A stretch of DNA of 64,000 bases from Echinometra lucunter (lineage: Eukaryota; Echinodermata; Echinoidea; Camarodonta; Echinometridae), in the NCBI GenBank assembly GCA_029962745.1, contig CM057165.1:22344657-22408656 (forward strand). The letters are read 5' to 3'. The stretch's first letter is position 1, and each line of letters opens with the position of its first letter. The notes beneath the pieces were generated by a model. The model searched no databases and had not been told where the DNA came from. It worked only from the letters and a program-made list of their open reading frames with translations. A program made the position numbers and the translations under genes. Of the stretch, positions 51,901-56,449 are shown piece by piece.

Positions 51901-53398
51901 CCAACGTGAAGTTGAATTCCTAGATGAAGTTTGGGTGAAAATTTCCTCTCAGTCTAGTCTAAGGAAAATGGAATTGATTTATTCTTTCAGTCTAATGTGA
52001 GAAAAAAATGACTGTCACATTATTTTGTGCGAAATGTCAGATGCATAAGGTAACGACTGCGACTAGTCTGCCAAAATACAAACAACAAAGAAGAAATAAA
52101 TGAACAGTTCAATTTTCTAATCATTATTTCATGATTATTTCTTTATAAAACCTCGTTATAAAGAACAGTGTTATAACAAACTCTCGTTAAAACATGTAAT
52201 TTTACCTGTCCCACTTCTTTGTATGTTATTGGTTTTTAACCCATAACAAGGTTTCGATAAAAGGAGGTAATTTCCTTGGTCCAGAGGAGTTTGTCATAAC
52301 GAGGTTCGCCTGTATATCCAAATTCTCAAGAACATAGATGGACATTTGGTTTGGTCACACATTAAATAGATACCTGAAATGCACATCTAAACGTTAACAA
52401 AATCCACGATAACTGCATAAGAATTTTCATTTCTATCAACATTTTGGAAGAAACTTTATTTTAAAAATAGCCTGTCTATAGAAGGCATTTTTCAGTCCTC
52501 TGTGAGGAGCATACATTTTGCATGTTTTAGGTACGTAGAGGCAGAAAGTTGAAAAAACCAATGACGAAAAAACGAGTGAAGGCAGCTAGTTCAATAACCT
52601 TTAAAGCTTCGAGTTCATCACTGTTAACGTGGGTAAAACAAAACGAAGGGTAACTTTCGGATGTACATATCACTTAACACGCCCAAAAGGCTGGTTGAAT
52701 TTAGCGAACTGGTTGGTCATAAGGTCAATTTTACTCTCCATCAAGTGTGAGGTTTCTGAAAACAGACTTCATTTGGAGAAGACAAGGAATACGGCAGGCC
52801 TTATTTCATTCCCAAATGTGTTGTTAACTAAAGTTTCTGATGTAGGAAATTATAATGGTTTTACCCAAATTGCCGTGAATTTCTCTCGTTACATGCAAAT
52901 TACCCTATAATTACATTATAGCATAAACCTACACACACATTCTCAAAATCACAAATTACAGCTAAACGTATTCATAATCCCTTGTACAAAAGACAAAGGT
53001 TCACAAAGAATTTTTACCATCTTATCATGATTTCGAAGCATTGTTTCATTCTTTTCATTTTTCTGTTACAATTTATTACGATGATAAATTTCACAATTCC
53101 GTCTGTAATAAAAAAAAAATCTCAGGTATAGATTATGGACTAAAAATGAAAATATATTTAACAAAAATGGTTTCATAAGCCTTTTCAATCTCAAATAGAC
53201 GATAATATGAGTGCCATGACTTAATATCATTATACTTAAAAATACATTATGATCATTCATTTTTTCGAAAGTGCAATGTTGATAAATAAAAGTAGTTTTT
53301 ACTCACATTTTGTTGTATCAGTGGGATATACTGCTGAAAGCTGAACTTGTCTTATAAGTACTAATAAAAATAATAGACCGCACGTCAACCACGGAAAC
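4826..53398 (-). CDS. Fibrillar procollagen alpha-chain, clade C (type XXIV/XXVII)-like; gene-level entry, exons 2-63
   Basis: Structural extracellular-matrix protein: a secreted chain that trimerises through its C-propeptide, folds into a Gly-X-Y triple helix and assembles into fibrils. Visible in order: hydrophobic signal segment (exon 2), about 194-residue Thr/Ser/acidic N-propeptide with five N-glycosylation sequons (exon 3), 55 phase-0 helix exons (1,018 residues, of which 1,014 form 338 triplets from GDP to GSY), linker, and a C-propeptide with [39 protein letters not shown] and terminal CF motifs. The [14 protein letters not shown] and ITIHC wording is what I know from types XXIV/XXVII, hence clade C; this is by eye, not by alignment. 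Odd points: no TSPN or VWC module, three Gly-less triplets, one extra Cys in the C-propeptide. All splice phases are consistent, so the gene looks intact. The start codon lies upstream of 53398. Introns not listed separately hold AT-rich non-coding DNA in which I see no gene. Confidence 0.93.
5223..5432 (-). CDS. Collagen exon 62, C-propeptide
   Basis: 210 bp, 70 residues, phase 0. Contains [28 protein letters not shown], then LTFRGWNG and [13 protein letters not shown] and ITIHC are COLF1 hallmarks. The usual N-glycosylation site near ITIHC is absent (HCRNVPV). Donor GTGAAT, acceptor CCGGTAG. Confidence 0.95.
5903..6012 (-). CDS. Collagen exon 61, C-propeptide
   Basis: 110 bp. [20 protein letters not shown] then GGYTC. 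GEYWIDP is the calcium-binding/chain-association strand of fibrillar C-propeptides. The CC pair is unusual: other fibrillar chains have one Cys here. Donor GTATGT, acceptor TACACAG. Confidence 0.95.
6597..6729 (-). CDS. Collagen exon 60, C-propeptide (COLF1) start
   Basis: 133 bp, phase 0 in and 1 out. Begins [20 protein letters not shown], a helical stalk equivalent to the coiled segment before COLF1, then [26 protein letters not shown] gives the first two conserved Cys; CRDL-DC is closest to types XXIV/XXVII. Donor GTGAGT. Confidence 0.95.
7189..7269 (-). CDS. Collagen exon 59, C-telopeptide / linker
   Basis: 81 bp, 27 residues. Starts [18 protein letters not shown] and ends RPKHIG. Non-collagenous; leaves the helix and enters the C-propeptide stalk. 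No obvious BMP-1/tolloid site. Donor GTGAGT, acceptor TTTTCAG with a strong pyrimidine tract. Confidence 0.9.
7567..7587 (-). CDS. Collagen exon 58, end of helix (21 bp)
   Basis: 21 bp, GPPGSYA: last triplets GPP GSY, then Ala. Donor GTAAGT, acceptor TTCACAG. A 21-bp exon is very small; it is supported by both splice sites and by phase. Confidence 0.86.
7892..7918 (-). CDS. Collagen exon 57, helix (27 bp)
   Basis: 27 bp, GDPGYPGPP. Donor GTAAGA, acceptor CTACAG. Too short for standard gene finders; placed by Gly-X-Y pattern and phase. Confidence 0.88.
8331..8541 (+). mobile_element. tRNA-derived SINE (copy 1)
   Basis: tRNA-like head with A box TGGCTCAGTGGATAAG and B box GGGTTCGAATCCC, then a body (TTTGCCACGTCTTTCGGA, GGTCGGTCCCAGACGTAAAT) and AAC-rich end. 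The same sequence recurs at 16411-16631. Lies in the collagen intron between exons 55 and 56. Confidence 0.85.
8563..8598 (-). CDS. Collagen exon 56, helix (36 bp)
   Basis: 36 bp, [12 protein letters not shown], carries an RGD. Donor GTATGT, acceptor CACGCAG. Confidence 0.9.
8808..8879 (-). CDS. Collagen exon 55, helix (72 bp)
   Basis: 72 bp, 24 residues, regular register; starts [10 protein letters not shown] and ends GILGQFGIQ. Hydrophobic X/Y residues and little Pro suggest locally looser helix. Donor GTAAAA. Confidence 0.91.
9026..10063 (+). repeat. DR1-bearing compound repeat, copy 1
   Basis: Starts with palindromic TCGACCACGCGGTCGAAA and ATGCCTCCGC, ends CCGGCAACCACCTACGGTGG then GCGGAGGCAT, with GGACGGACGGACGGACG before it. 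Between are ~150-bp units, each with CATTTCTATGTACATAATGACCTC, TGACCTTTGACCT and ATCAGATCATTGTCCCTCCC. Units begin near 9260, 9410, 9555, 9705, 9850. Not coding, although frames stay open across units. Confidence 0.85.
10211..10273 (-). CDS. Collagen exon 54, helix (63 bp)
   Basis: 63 bp, 21 residues in regular register; starts [10 protein letters not shown] and ends GRKGPTGDA. From here on exon lengths leave the 45/54 series. Donor GTAAGG. Confidence 0.92.
10713..10766 (-). CDS. Collagen exon 53, helix
   Basis: 54 bp, [18 protein letters not shown]. Donor GTAAGT. Confidence 0.93.
11495..11602 (-). CDS. Collagen exon 52, helix (108 bp)
   Basis: 108 bp, 36 residues, unbroken register; starts [10 protein letters not shown], includes GPAGPKGPP, ends GNMGDQ. 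Donor GTATAT. Confidence 0.93.
11925..11978 (-). CDS. Collagen exon 51, helix
   Basis: 54 bp, [18 protein letters not shown]. Donor GTAAGC. Confidence 0.93.
12078..12832. mobile_element. piggyBac-like non-autonomous element with TTAA flanks
   Basis: 755 bp, flanked by TTAA at 12074-12077 and 12833-12836. Ends CCCTAAAAAGGCTGGG and, inverted, CCCTAATCAGGCTGGG. TTAA duplication plus CCC...GGG ends is the piggyBac signature. No transposase frame. A C-run lies near the right end. Confidence 0.75.
12999..13052 (-). CDS. Collagen exon 50, helix
   Basis: 54 bp, [18 protein letters not shown]. Donor GTAAGT. Confidence 0.93.
13859..13912 (-). CDS. Collagen exon 49, helix with Gly-to-Ala triplet
   Basis: 54 bp, [18 protein letters not shown]. 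The fifth triplet is Ala-Leu-Lys: codon GCA at 13874-13876. Register is kept. Donor GTAAGC. Confidence 0.92.
14538..14591 (-). CDS. Collagen exon 48, helix with Gly-to-Ala triplet
   Basis: 54 bp, [18 protein letters not shown]. The second triplet is Ala-Ser-Lys: codon GCA at 14580-14582 where GGA is expected. Register is kept. Carries an RGD. The donor GTACTG is poor, but it is the one that preserves the 54-bp length and phase. Confidence 0.88.
14989..15075. repeat. (AAT)n microsatellite at LINE 3' end
   Basis: About 28 AAT units; CR1/L2 elements commonly end in a short tandem repeat. Confidence 0.92.
16411..16631 (+). mobile_element. tRNA-derived SINE (copy 2), inserted in LINE RT
   Basis: Same family as 8331-8541, ending (CAA)n. 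Flanked by ACGGA on both sides, a likely target-site duplication. It splits the LINE RT coding strand exactly within its PQGS motif, so it is younger than the LINE. Confidence 0.87.
17694..17832. mobile_element. Foldback MITE, GGGGAGCGTTTCATGAAGAG type, inside LINE
   Basis: Near-perfect inverted ends GGGGAGCGTTTCATGAAGAG / CTCTTCATGAAACGCTCCCC around ATAAGCTACTGAAAATCCTC and CTGATTGGCTGAAAGCAAAT. It interrupts the LINE endonuclease region. Confidence 0.82.
18305..18412 (-). CDS. Collagen exon 47, helix (108 bp)
   Basis: 108 bp, 36 residues, unbroken register; starts [10 protein letters not shown] and ends GEDGVPGTR. Donor GTGAGT. The following 3.7-kb intron holds the nested LINE/SINE. Confidence 0.93.
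18660..18882. repeat. C-run and CAT/CAC microsatellite
   Basis: Poly-C at 18677-18690 and (CATCAC/CATCAT)n to 18882. Open frames here (poly-His, poly-Ile) are artefacts of the repeat. Confidence 0.92.
18904..18957 (-). CDS. Collagen exon 46, helix
   Basis: 54 bp, [18 protein letters not shown]. Donor GTAAGA. A CAT/CAC microsatellite sits about 25 bp past the donor. Confidence 0.93.
19347..19400 (-). CDS. Collagen exon 45, helix
   Basis: 54 bp, [18 protein letters not shown]. Donor GTGAGT. Confidence 0.93.
19690..19743 (-). CDS. Collagen exon 44, helix
   Basis: 54 bp, [18 protein letters not shown]; Pro-poor. Donor GTATTA. Confidence 0.92.
20098..20151 (-). CDS. Collagen exon 43, helix
   Basis: 54 bp, [18 protein letters not shown]. 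Donor GTACAT. Confidence 0.92.
20582..20635 (-). CDS. Collagen exon 42, helix
   Basis: 54 bp, [18 protein letters not shown]. Donor GTAAGA. Confidence 0.94.
21037..21144 (-). CDS. Collagen exon 41, helix (108 bp)
   Basis: 108 bp, 36 residues, unbroken register; starts [10 protein letters not shown] and ends GERGDSGPA, carrying RGDS. Donor GTAAGA. Confidence 0.93.
21599..21706 (-). CDS. Collagen exon 40, helix (108 bp)
   Basis: 108 bp, 36 residues with unbroken register; starts [10 protein letters not shown] and ends GHNGYPGDK. Donor GTAAGT. Twice the unit exon length, as expected from loss of an intron between two 54-bp exons. Confidence 0.93.
22492..22545 (-). CDS. Collagen exon 39, helix
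   Basis: 54 bp, [18 protein letters not shown], carries RGDS. Donor GTAAGT. Confidence 0.93.
23361..23414 (-). CDS. Collagen exon 38, helix
   Basis: 54 bp, [18 protein letters not shown]. Donor GTAATT. Confidence 0.93.
23972..24025 (-). CDS. Collagen exon 37, helix
   Basis: 54 bp, [18 protein letters not shown]. Donor GTAAGC. Confidence 0.93.
24283..24690 (+). mobile_element. piggyBac-like MITE, copy 1
   Basis: 408 bp with TIRs CCCATTCGTGACAG / CTGTCACGAATGGG and TTAA on both sides (24279-24282, 24691-24694). The open frame inside is short and has no match to a transposase. Inverted relative to 28801-29209. Confidence 0.85.
24711..24870 (+). repeat. SINE body fragment without tRNA head
   Basis: GGCGGAGGCATTTTTTCAACC then GATTCAAAATGGATGACAGC, matching the bodies at 55727-55969 and 56118-56290; only the last 3' part of the tRNA head remains. 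Runs into (TA)n. Confidence 0.8.
24870..25200. repeat. TA/TG microsatellites bracketing a ~30-bp inverted repeat
   Basis: (TA)n at 24875-24906, and (TA)n(TG)n(AT)n at 25119-25195. Between, AAATAAATAAAGTTACACAG with TTAACGTATG (24974-25003) is repeated inverted at 25089-25118. A hairpin with an ~85-bp loop, MITE-like. Confidence 0.7.
25314..25367 (-). CDS. Collagen exon 36, helix
   Basis: 54 bp, [18 protein letters not shown]. Donor GTATAG. Confidence 0.93.
25716..25769 (-). CDS. Collagen exon 35, helix
   Basis: 54 bp, [18 protein letters not shown]. Donor GTAAGA. Confidence 0.93.
25830..26185 (-). mobile_element. tRNA-derived SINE, second family
   Basis: On the minus strand: tRNA-like head (A box TGGTCTGGTGGTTC, B box GGGTTCGAATCCC), then body with CACCCAGGTGAGG-like and GCTGCCGGGC segments, and tail GTGATGTGTGCTATACAAGAAC with (ATT)n. 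In the intron between exons 34 and 35. Confidence 0.8.
26292..26446. mobile_element. Foldback MITE, GTTTCATAAAACTTG type
   Basis: Arms GTTTCATAAAACTTGTCATC and GATAACAAGTTTTTATGAAAC; centre AAGCTACTGAAATCCTTGCA and TCTGATTGGCTTAGAG shared with 17694, 34916 and 47683. Confidence 0.75.
26764..26817 (-). CDS. Collagen exon 34, helix
   Basis: 54 bp, [18 protein letters not shown]. The donor that keeps frame is GTTGGT; a second GT (GTATAA) lies 4 bases further and would add 4 bases and break frame. Confidence 0.9.
27238..27282 (-). CDS. Collagen exon 33, helix (45 bp)
   Basis: 45 bp, [15 protein letters not shown]. Donor GTAAGT. Confidence 0.92.
27707..27751 (-). CDS. Collagen exon 32, helix (45 bp)
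   Basis: 45 bp, [15 protein letters not shown]. Donor GTAAGT. Confidence 0.92.
28478..28531 (-). CDS. Collagen exon 31, helix
   Basis: 54 bp, [18 protein letters not shown], carries an RGD. Donor GTATAC. Confidence 0.93.
28801..29209 (-). mobile_element. piggyBac-like MITE, copy 2 (inverted)
   Basis: 409 bp, reverse complement of 24283-24690 along its whole length with scattered differences. Left flank TTAA, right flank TTAG (mutated). Confidence 0.85.
29261..29314 (-). CDS. Collagen exon 30, helix
   Basis: 54 bp, [18 protein letters not shown]. Donor GTAAGT. A piggyBac-like MITE ends about 50 bp beyond its donor. Confidence 0.93.
29827..29880 (-). CDS. Collagen exon 29, helix
   Basis: 54 bp, [18 protein letters not shown]; the most Pro-rich exon. 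Donor GTAAGT. Confidence 0.94.
30334..30387 (-). CDS. Collagen exon 28, helix
   Basis: 54 bp, [18 protein letters not shown]. Donor GTCAGT. Confidence 0.92.
30589..31343 (+). repeat. DR1-bearing compound repeat, copy 2
   Basis: Same family as 9026-10063, with a perfect TCGACCACGCGTGGTCGA palindrome at the start and the GCCTCCGG/GCGGAGGC hairpin end. TGACCTTTGACCTTTGACC at 30847 and 30995. Confidence 0.85.
31933..31986 (-). CDS. Collagen exon 27, helix
   Basis: 54 bp, [18 protein letters not shown]; no charged residue. Donor GTAAGT. Confidence 0.93.
32135..32990 (-). mobile_element. Non-LTR retrotransposon 3' part with C2H2 zinc finger
   Basis: Minus-strand: [105 protein letters not shown]: the region after the RT core of a common non-LTR family. 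After a frameshift, [20 protein letters not shown] then RTHKS forms a C2H2 finger (about 32185-32260). RT core absent, so 5'-truncated and dead. Clade (RTE/L1-like) not settled. Confidence 0.82.
33265..33309 (-). CDS. Collagen exon 26, helix (45 bp)
   Basis: 45 bp, [15 protein letters not shown]. Donor GTAAGA. Confidence 0.92.
33790..33843 (-). CDS. Collagen exon 25, helix
   Basis: 54 bp, [18 protein letters not shown]; strongly charged. Donor GTAAAC. Confidence 0.93.
34020..34075. mobile_element. Terminal fragment of the same piggyBac-like family, with TAGGGT repeats
   Basis: TTAA then CCCTAATCAGGCCGGGCC and TTTTTGGCTGTGCTATAGGG match the right end of 12078-12832 in reverse. It is followed by four GGGTTA units identical to telomere repeats. 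Confidence 0.65.
34916..35062. mobile_element. Foldback MITE beside exon 24
   Basis: GGGGAGCGTTTCATCAAGTG...CACTTGGTGAAACGCCCCCC arms (~50 bp each), centre ATAAGCTACTGAAATCCTTG and CTGATTGGCTGAGAGCAAAT. About 30 bp beyond exon 24's donor. Confidence 0.8.
35094..35138 (-). CDS. Collagen exon 24, helix (45 bp)
   Basis: 45 bp, [15 protein letters not shown]; His-rich (GGHGHKG), a Lys context seen at collagen cross-link sites, but a cross-link role is only a guess. Donor GTAATA. Confidence 0.92.
35712..35765 (-). CDS. Collagen exon 23, helix
   Basis: 54 bp, [18 protein letters not shown]. Donor GTTAGT. Confidence 0.92.
36189..36242 (-). CDS. Collagen exon 22, helix
   Basis: 54 bp, [18 protein letters not shown]. 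Donor GTACAG. A DR1-type repeat begins about 40 bp upstream of this exon's acceptor. Confidence 0.93.
36283..37183 (+). repeat. DR1-bearing compound repeat, copy 3
   Basis: Same family, with TCGACCACGCGTGGTCGA start and GCGGAGGCAT end. TGACCTTTGACCTTTGACC at 36543 and 36844, plus shorter versions in other units. Lies just upstream of exon 22 in the intron. Confidence 0.85.
37618..37671 (-). CDS. Collagen exon 21, helix
   Basis: 54 bp, [18 protein letters not shown]. Donor GTAAGT. Confidence 0.93.
38117..38170 (-). CDS. Collagen exon 20, helix
   Basis: 54 bp, [18 protein letters not shown]; acidic and Pro-poor. Donor GTAAGT. Confidence 0.93.
38171..40188. other. Intron 19-20: microsatellites, no element or exon seen
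   Basis: (TA)n at 38275-38296, TG at 38945-38958, poly-C at 39595-39610, (AC)n near 39748-39766, (CT)n at 39908-39952. I looked for missed Gly-X-Y exons and found none. Confidence 0.6.
40189..40242 (-). CDS. Collagen exon 19, helix
   Basis: 54 bp, [18 protein letters not shown]. Donor GTAGGT. End of the 54/45 alternation. Confidence 0.93.
41051..41095 (-). CDS. Collagen exon 18, helix (45 bp)
   Basis: 45 bp, [15 protein letters not shown]. Donor GTGACA. Confidence 0.92.
41359..41412 (-). CDS. Collagen exon 17, helix
   Basis: 54 bp, [18 protein letters not shown]. Donor GTAATA. Confidence 0.93.
41800..41844 (-). CDS. Collagen exon 16, helix (45 bp)
   Basis: 45 bp, [15 protein letters not shown]. 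Donor GTAAGT. Confidence 0.92.
42414..42467 (-). CDS. Collagen exon 15, helix
   Basis: 54 bp, [18 protein letters not shown]. Donor GTAACT. Confidence 0.93.
43076..43120 (-). CDS. Collagen exon 14, helix (45 bp)
   Basis: 45 bp, [15 protein letters not shown]. Donor GTATTC. Confidence 0.92.
43404..43457 (-). CDS. Collagen exon 13, helix
   Basis: 54 bp, [18 protein letters not shown]. Donor GTAAGT. Confidence 0.93.
44172..44216 (-). CDS. Collagen exon 12, helix (45 bp)
   Basis: 45 bp, [15 protein letters not shown]. Donor GTAAGA. Confidence 0.92.
44625..44678 (-). CDS. Collagen exon 11, helix
   Basis: 54 bp, [18 protein letters not shown]. Donor GTGAGC. The intron to exon 10 is only about 125 bp. 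Confidence 0.92.
44804..44848 (-). CDS. Collagen exon 10, helix (45 bp)
   Basis: 45 bp, [15 protein letters not shown]. Donor GTAAGT. Confidence 0.92.
45299..45352 (-). CDS. Collagen exon 9, helix
   Basis: 54 bp, [18 protein letters not shown]. Donor GTGTGT (weak). First of a strict 54/45 alternation running to exon 19. Confidence 0.92.
45620..45915 (-). mobile_element. 5'-truncated LINE 3' end (CR1/L2-like)
   Basis: Minus-strand [59 protein letters not shown], then AAAGCGCTTTGAGAGGGCCT and (ATT)-rich end. Same tail domain as the LINE at 14989-18060, different subfamily. Confidence 0.8.
46018..46071 (-). CDS. Collagen exon 8, helix with imperfect triplet PKE
   Basis: 54 bp, [18 protein letters not shown]. 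The fifth triplet is Pro-Lys-Glu (codon CCA at 46033-46035) instead of Gly-X-Y; length stays a multiple of 9, so register is kept. Donor GTGAGT. Vertebrate types XXIV/XXVII also carry an imperfection in the N-terminal part of the helix (family knowledge); whether it is the same site is inference. Confidence 0.92.
46255..46814 (+). repeat. Diverged DR1-bearing repeat, copy 4
   Basis: Shorter and more diverged: TGACCTTTGACCTTTAACC near 46311, TGACCTTTGACCTG near 46468, and the terminal CGGACGGACAACCCGAAAA...TGGGCGGAGGCA. Recognisable as a subfamily by its end. Confidence 0.75.
47452..47505 (-). CDS. Collagen exon 7, helix
   Basis: 54 bp, [18 protein letters not shown]. Donor GTAAAT. Confidence 0.93.
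47683..47820. mobile_element. Foldback MITE
   Basis: GGCCCGTTTCATAAAACTTG...CAAGTTATATGAAACGGGGC arms; centre is the reverse complement of the GATTGGCTGAGAGCAAATTTGTCA core seen in the other copies. Confidence 0.75.
48225..48278 (-). CDS. Collagen exon 6, helix
   Basis: 54 bp, [18 protein letters not shown], carries an RGD. Donor GTGAGG. Confidence 0.93.
48835..48888 (-). CDS. Collagen exon 5, helix
   Basis: 54 bp, [18 protein letters not shown]. Donor GTAAGA. GYG places a Gly at Y, unusually small side chains but regular register. Confidence 0.93.
49171..49410. mobile_element. Short TIR element (AGCCTGATCGGTTT)
   Basis: 240 bp bounded by AGCCTGATCGGTTT and its exact reverse complement AAACCGATCAGGCT. 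No frame inside. I do not recognise the family. Confidence 0.65.
50026..50079 (-). CDS. Collagen exon 4: start of triple helix
   Basis: 54 bp, [18 protein letters not shown]. Gly-X-Y begins at GDP, with an RGD at the very first triplet junction. Donor GTAAAA, acceptor TTTTCAG. Confidence 0.93.
50462..51042 (-). CDS. Collagen exon 3: N-propeptide / variable region
   Basis: 581 bp (2 bases plus 193 codons), acceptor TTGTTCAG, donor GTAAGT after Trp. The open frame starts [16 protein letters not shown] and ends [11 protein letters not shown]. Composition is Thr/Ser/Glu-rich with Pro ([28 protein letters not shown]). N-glycosylation sequons: NSS, NIT, NST, NVS, NGS. No Cys, so it is not a VWC domain, and it lacks the length and Cys of a TSPN module. 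The last 50 residues (from [16 protein letters not shown]) look more ordered and lead straight into the helix. By position it matches the variable linker before the helix of clade B/C collagens; function of the ordered part is unknown to me. Confidence 0.88.
51043..53306. other. Intron 2-3
   Basis: AT-rich; contains the CCTCGTTATAA element (52149-52314) and nothing else I can name. I looked specifically for a TSPN or VWC exon (long open frame or Cys-rich) on the minus strand and saw none. Confidence 0.55.
52149..52314. mobile_element. Small TIR element, CCTCGTTATAA type
   Basis: AACCTCGTTATAA at the left and TCATAACGAGGTT at the right. CCTCGTTATAA termini are familiar from pogo/Tigger-like elements. 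About 165 bp, non-autonomous. Confidence 0.55.
53307..53398 (-). CDS. Collagen exon 2: signal peptide core
   Basis: 92 bp, phase 2 in and phase 1 out. Encodes [20 protein letters not shown] then [10 protein letters not shown], a hydrophobic h-region followed by a plausible signal-peptidase region near LSA-VYP. The acceptor has a strong polypyrimidine tract (TTTTCTTCTTTCCTTTGCTACTATCACAG would be read on the minus strand in parts) and the donor is GTGAGT. Its last base T joins AT of exon 3 to make Tyr. Phase and composition make this the start of the secreted protein. Confidence 0.82.
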
Positions 53399-55726
53399 CT
53401 GTGATAGTAGCAAAGGAAAGAAGAAAATAATCACGCTATCATTTTAAATTATACAACGGTTGCTTAGGAATAAATCAAGGATTAGTCATTCACAATACGT
53501 AAATCTTCATGAAGGATAAAAGCAAATCTGTTTTCACAAACAATGGACCTGAATTGTTAAGAATGAAAATAAATTTGGTTATTAACATCCTATTTTGGTC
53601 ACCGTAACATAGCTGGATCGTCTTCACATGGCAAAATCATTTTCAAAGGCTAACAGTGCAATGGAAACAAAATAAAAAATCACATAATCTTTGATCCTAT
53701 GAGATGAACAGCACTCCATATGTTTCAATAACATGAGATAACAATAATTCACAACTATTGGCTAACACAATCCGTTGCTTATGCCTTTCCCTATACTTTA
53801 ATGACTTTAGTTATGAAACTTGAACCTTACAAATAAATCGATGTTTATAGATGCATACAAACAAGAAAAGGACAAACAGGAATTCGCTTTTCGCACTGGT
53901 CATAAGACCACTTGTGTAATTTAATATACCAAAGTTTGTTTTGGGGTTTTTTTTTTCCCCTATGCCAGATTCCTTTAATTTTACTCATCACTACTGTCTT
54001 GTTGCACGTGTACTATTGATTGTAGTGCGTCTACAGGTGCACTTTTTTCCATGTTAATATTTTTAAATTTATATTCTTTGTATTTCATGCTCTATTATTA
54101 CGTCAGTTTATATGTATTTTGATATTGTAATACTATTTGATTTTTTTAAATTCCATATTTGTATCTGTATATACATGTACCATGATGATGGAAATAAATG
54201 AAATTGAAGTGAATTGAATTGAATGTTCTATGCAGCCTTTAATCACCAATGAAATTATCAATGTATGCTATTCGAGACGGTAGCAAAGATGATTCCAAAA
54301 CTTGAAAATTCAAGGACCATAACTCTTTCTTTCGCAGTAAGGCTACCACCTTAACTGGACTGATTTTGTATAGGTTTCCGATGCCGAATTTTTAAGTGTT
54401 TGGCAGCGTATACAGCTGCATTTGCAAGAAAAGAAAATAACTTTCCACACATTCTGTAATATAACATGCTCATTTATAATGTTGTACAGCCTGTAGGTCC
54501 AACACACACATAATGAAGTGATTACAACCATGAAAGCTGTCTATTCATGTAGAATTAAAATGAGAGATGCATTTAATTCTATGAATATGTTTACAGTGTA
54601 ACCAATCTCGTCTGTAACAACCAAAATGGCGTAGACTTTGATGTATCCTAATTACACTAGTGGACATACTTTTTTCTATTGCCAGACATGCCTAGAGGCA
54701 AATTCAGCATGATCTCTGAGGAAAGTGAAAAATTGATACTGAACTTTGTTCATTTTCAGCGACCCCAACACCACCAGGCTTTCCCTTCGGCTATTTACTT
54801 CCCATTACTTCTAATATTTTGGAGCAATTTCCCCAGAGAGTTGTAAGTGGTGATGGAGGGGGTCGCGGTATGTTTGGACTAATACCAAAGTTCATGTTTA
54901 CAAAGGTGATATCCATGTGGTGCCCGGTGTCTCTGAAGACCAAATCTCTTCAACACTCGCGGTATTTGTACTATAGGCCTACCCTGGTACTATTTCTTCT
55001 TAACCGGCAGGCATGGTAAGAAGGCCTAAATTCTTATTTTGTTTTGTTTATAAGATTAGATTGATCATTTGTTGAACACATCCCTGAGGACATCCAGCCC
55101 ACGAGAAAACCTTCACAAATCGAGGAGTTTCGGAATTGACCAAAGAAACAGATACAGAGGAAAAGTGCCTGTCCAGTGGGCTGTTGGTCTGGTTCTCTGG
55201 TTGGTCACATTCTAATAAACCCTCTAAAATAATCAGGCCTACGACAGCGACAAAGTGGGCTGTCAGCTGTAGAGGAATATTGTTCTTCTACAGGCATGAT
55301 AGGCAAAGCTTTAAATCTTGACTCAGTGGAATTATAACAGTGCTATTCAAATATGTACATAACTCTCCATGTTTGTATTTTACCATGTTACTTAACTGTT
55401 ATATATTTTGTATTTTTAAGGAAGAATGATTTGTTAAACCGCAGAGCACCTTAGTTTTGCATAACTGAATAAGCTAACCCTGTTGTATAAAATAGAGAAG
55501 ACAACATGAATAGATAAATAATAATAAATATTCTTCGCAAATATCCAAAAACTGATATGAATGATACAAATGTTTACAAAATGAGGGTCTGATCAGGGAA
55601 TCATATTCCGACCCTCAAATGAAAAAAAAAAAAAGACAAACATTCATACAACATGAATCATATCAGAATGAATCCTAATTGTAACTAGGGGCGTATATAG
55701 CAGGGGGGGGGGGTATGCATCCCTCC
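53399..55726. other. Upstream/intron 1 DNA, no gene seen
   Basis: AT-rich, with no recognisable exon or repeat apart from poly-A at 55621-55635. Confidence 0.45.
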
Positions 55727-55969
55727 ACTTTTTTGAAATGGGTGTATATTGAAAGAAATTTGACAAATGCAAACAACTTTGGCAACTCCCTTGTAAATAA
55801 TAAACACTGAAAGAAATGAAAATGGGAGAATGATAATTGCGTAGCTCCCTCAATGTTCCCCAGAGCTGTCATCCATTTTGAATCAAGGGTTGAAAAAATG
55901 CCTACGCCGGGAATCGAACCCGGGTCACTGGCTTAGAACGCCAATGCCTTACCACTAGACCACATGACC
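55727..55969 (-). mobile_element. tRNA-headed SINE, minus copy (inverted neighbour)
   Basis: Reverse complement of 56118-56290 with a longer body (AAGGGAGTTGCCAAAGTTGT, TTTGTCAAATTTCTTTCAAT). Head at 55900-55969 keeps anticodon and T arms but its acceptor stem is degenerate. The two heads face each other 150 bp apart. Confidence 0.82.
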
Positions 55970-56117
55970 ACATGTATCCAGGCTTCTAGCTGAGATCCAA
56001 CTGCGGCATGCGGCTTCTCATTGTTCATTAACTCATCTGCACCAAAATAAAGAATCAAAAAGGGTTGGAAATTTGTCTGTCGGTCAATTGGATTCGGTCA
56101 CGCCTAACTGCTGGCCC

Positions 56118-56187
56118 GCCTCTGTGGTCTAGTGGTAAGGCATTGGCGTTCTAAGCCAGTGACCCGGGTTCGATACCCGGCGGAGGC
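56118..56187 (+). tRNA. tRNA-Arg(TCT)-like cloverleaf, head of a SINE
   Basis: Folds fully: acceptor GCCTCTG/CGGAGGC, D arm GTC/GGC, anticodon stem TTGGC/GCCAG with loop GTTCTAA (anticodon TCT), variable TGAC, T arm CCGGG-TTCGATA-CCCGG. Followed by TTTTTT. Because the same head plus body occurs inverted next door, I read it as a SINE head; a true tRNA gene remains possible. Confidence 0.45.
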
Positions 56188-56290
56188 ATTTTTTCAACCC
56201 TTGATTCAAAATGGATGACAGCTCTGGGGAACATTGAGGGAGCTACGCAATTATTATTCTCCCATTTTCATTTCTTTCAGTATATATATA
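56118..56290 (+). mobile_element. tRNA-headed SINE, plus copy
   Basis: tRNA-like head 56118-56187, then body CTTGATTCAAAATGGATGAC ... CCCATTTTCATTTCTTTCAG, ending in (TA)n. Poly-C run at 56307-56327 follows. Confidence 0.8.
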
Positions 56291-56449
56291 TATATGGCTG
56301 AATCACCCCCCCCCCCCCCCCCCCCCAGTGATGAGGACCTGTCTACGCCAATGATTCTAACTCTTGGACAATGATGGAAAAGGCCTATATTGTCTTGTTG
56401 TGTTTGCATTGAAATGAAAATATTAGGTATTTCCAAATTTTACCTGAAT

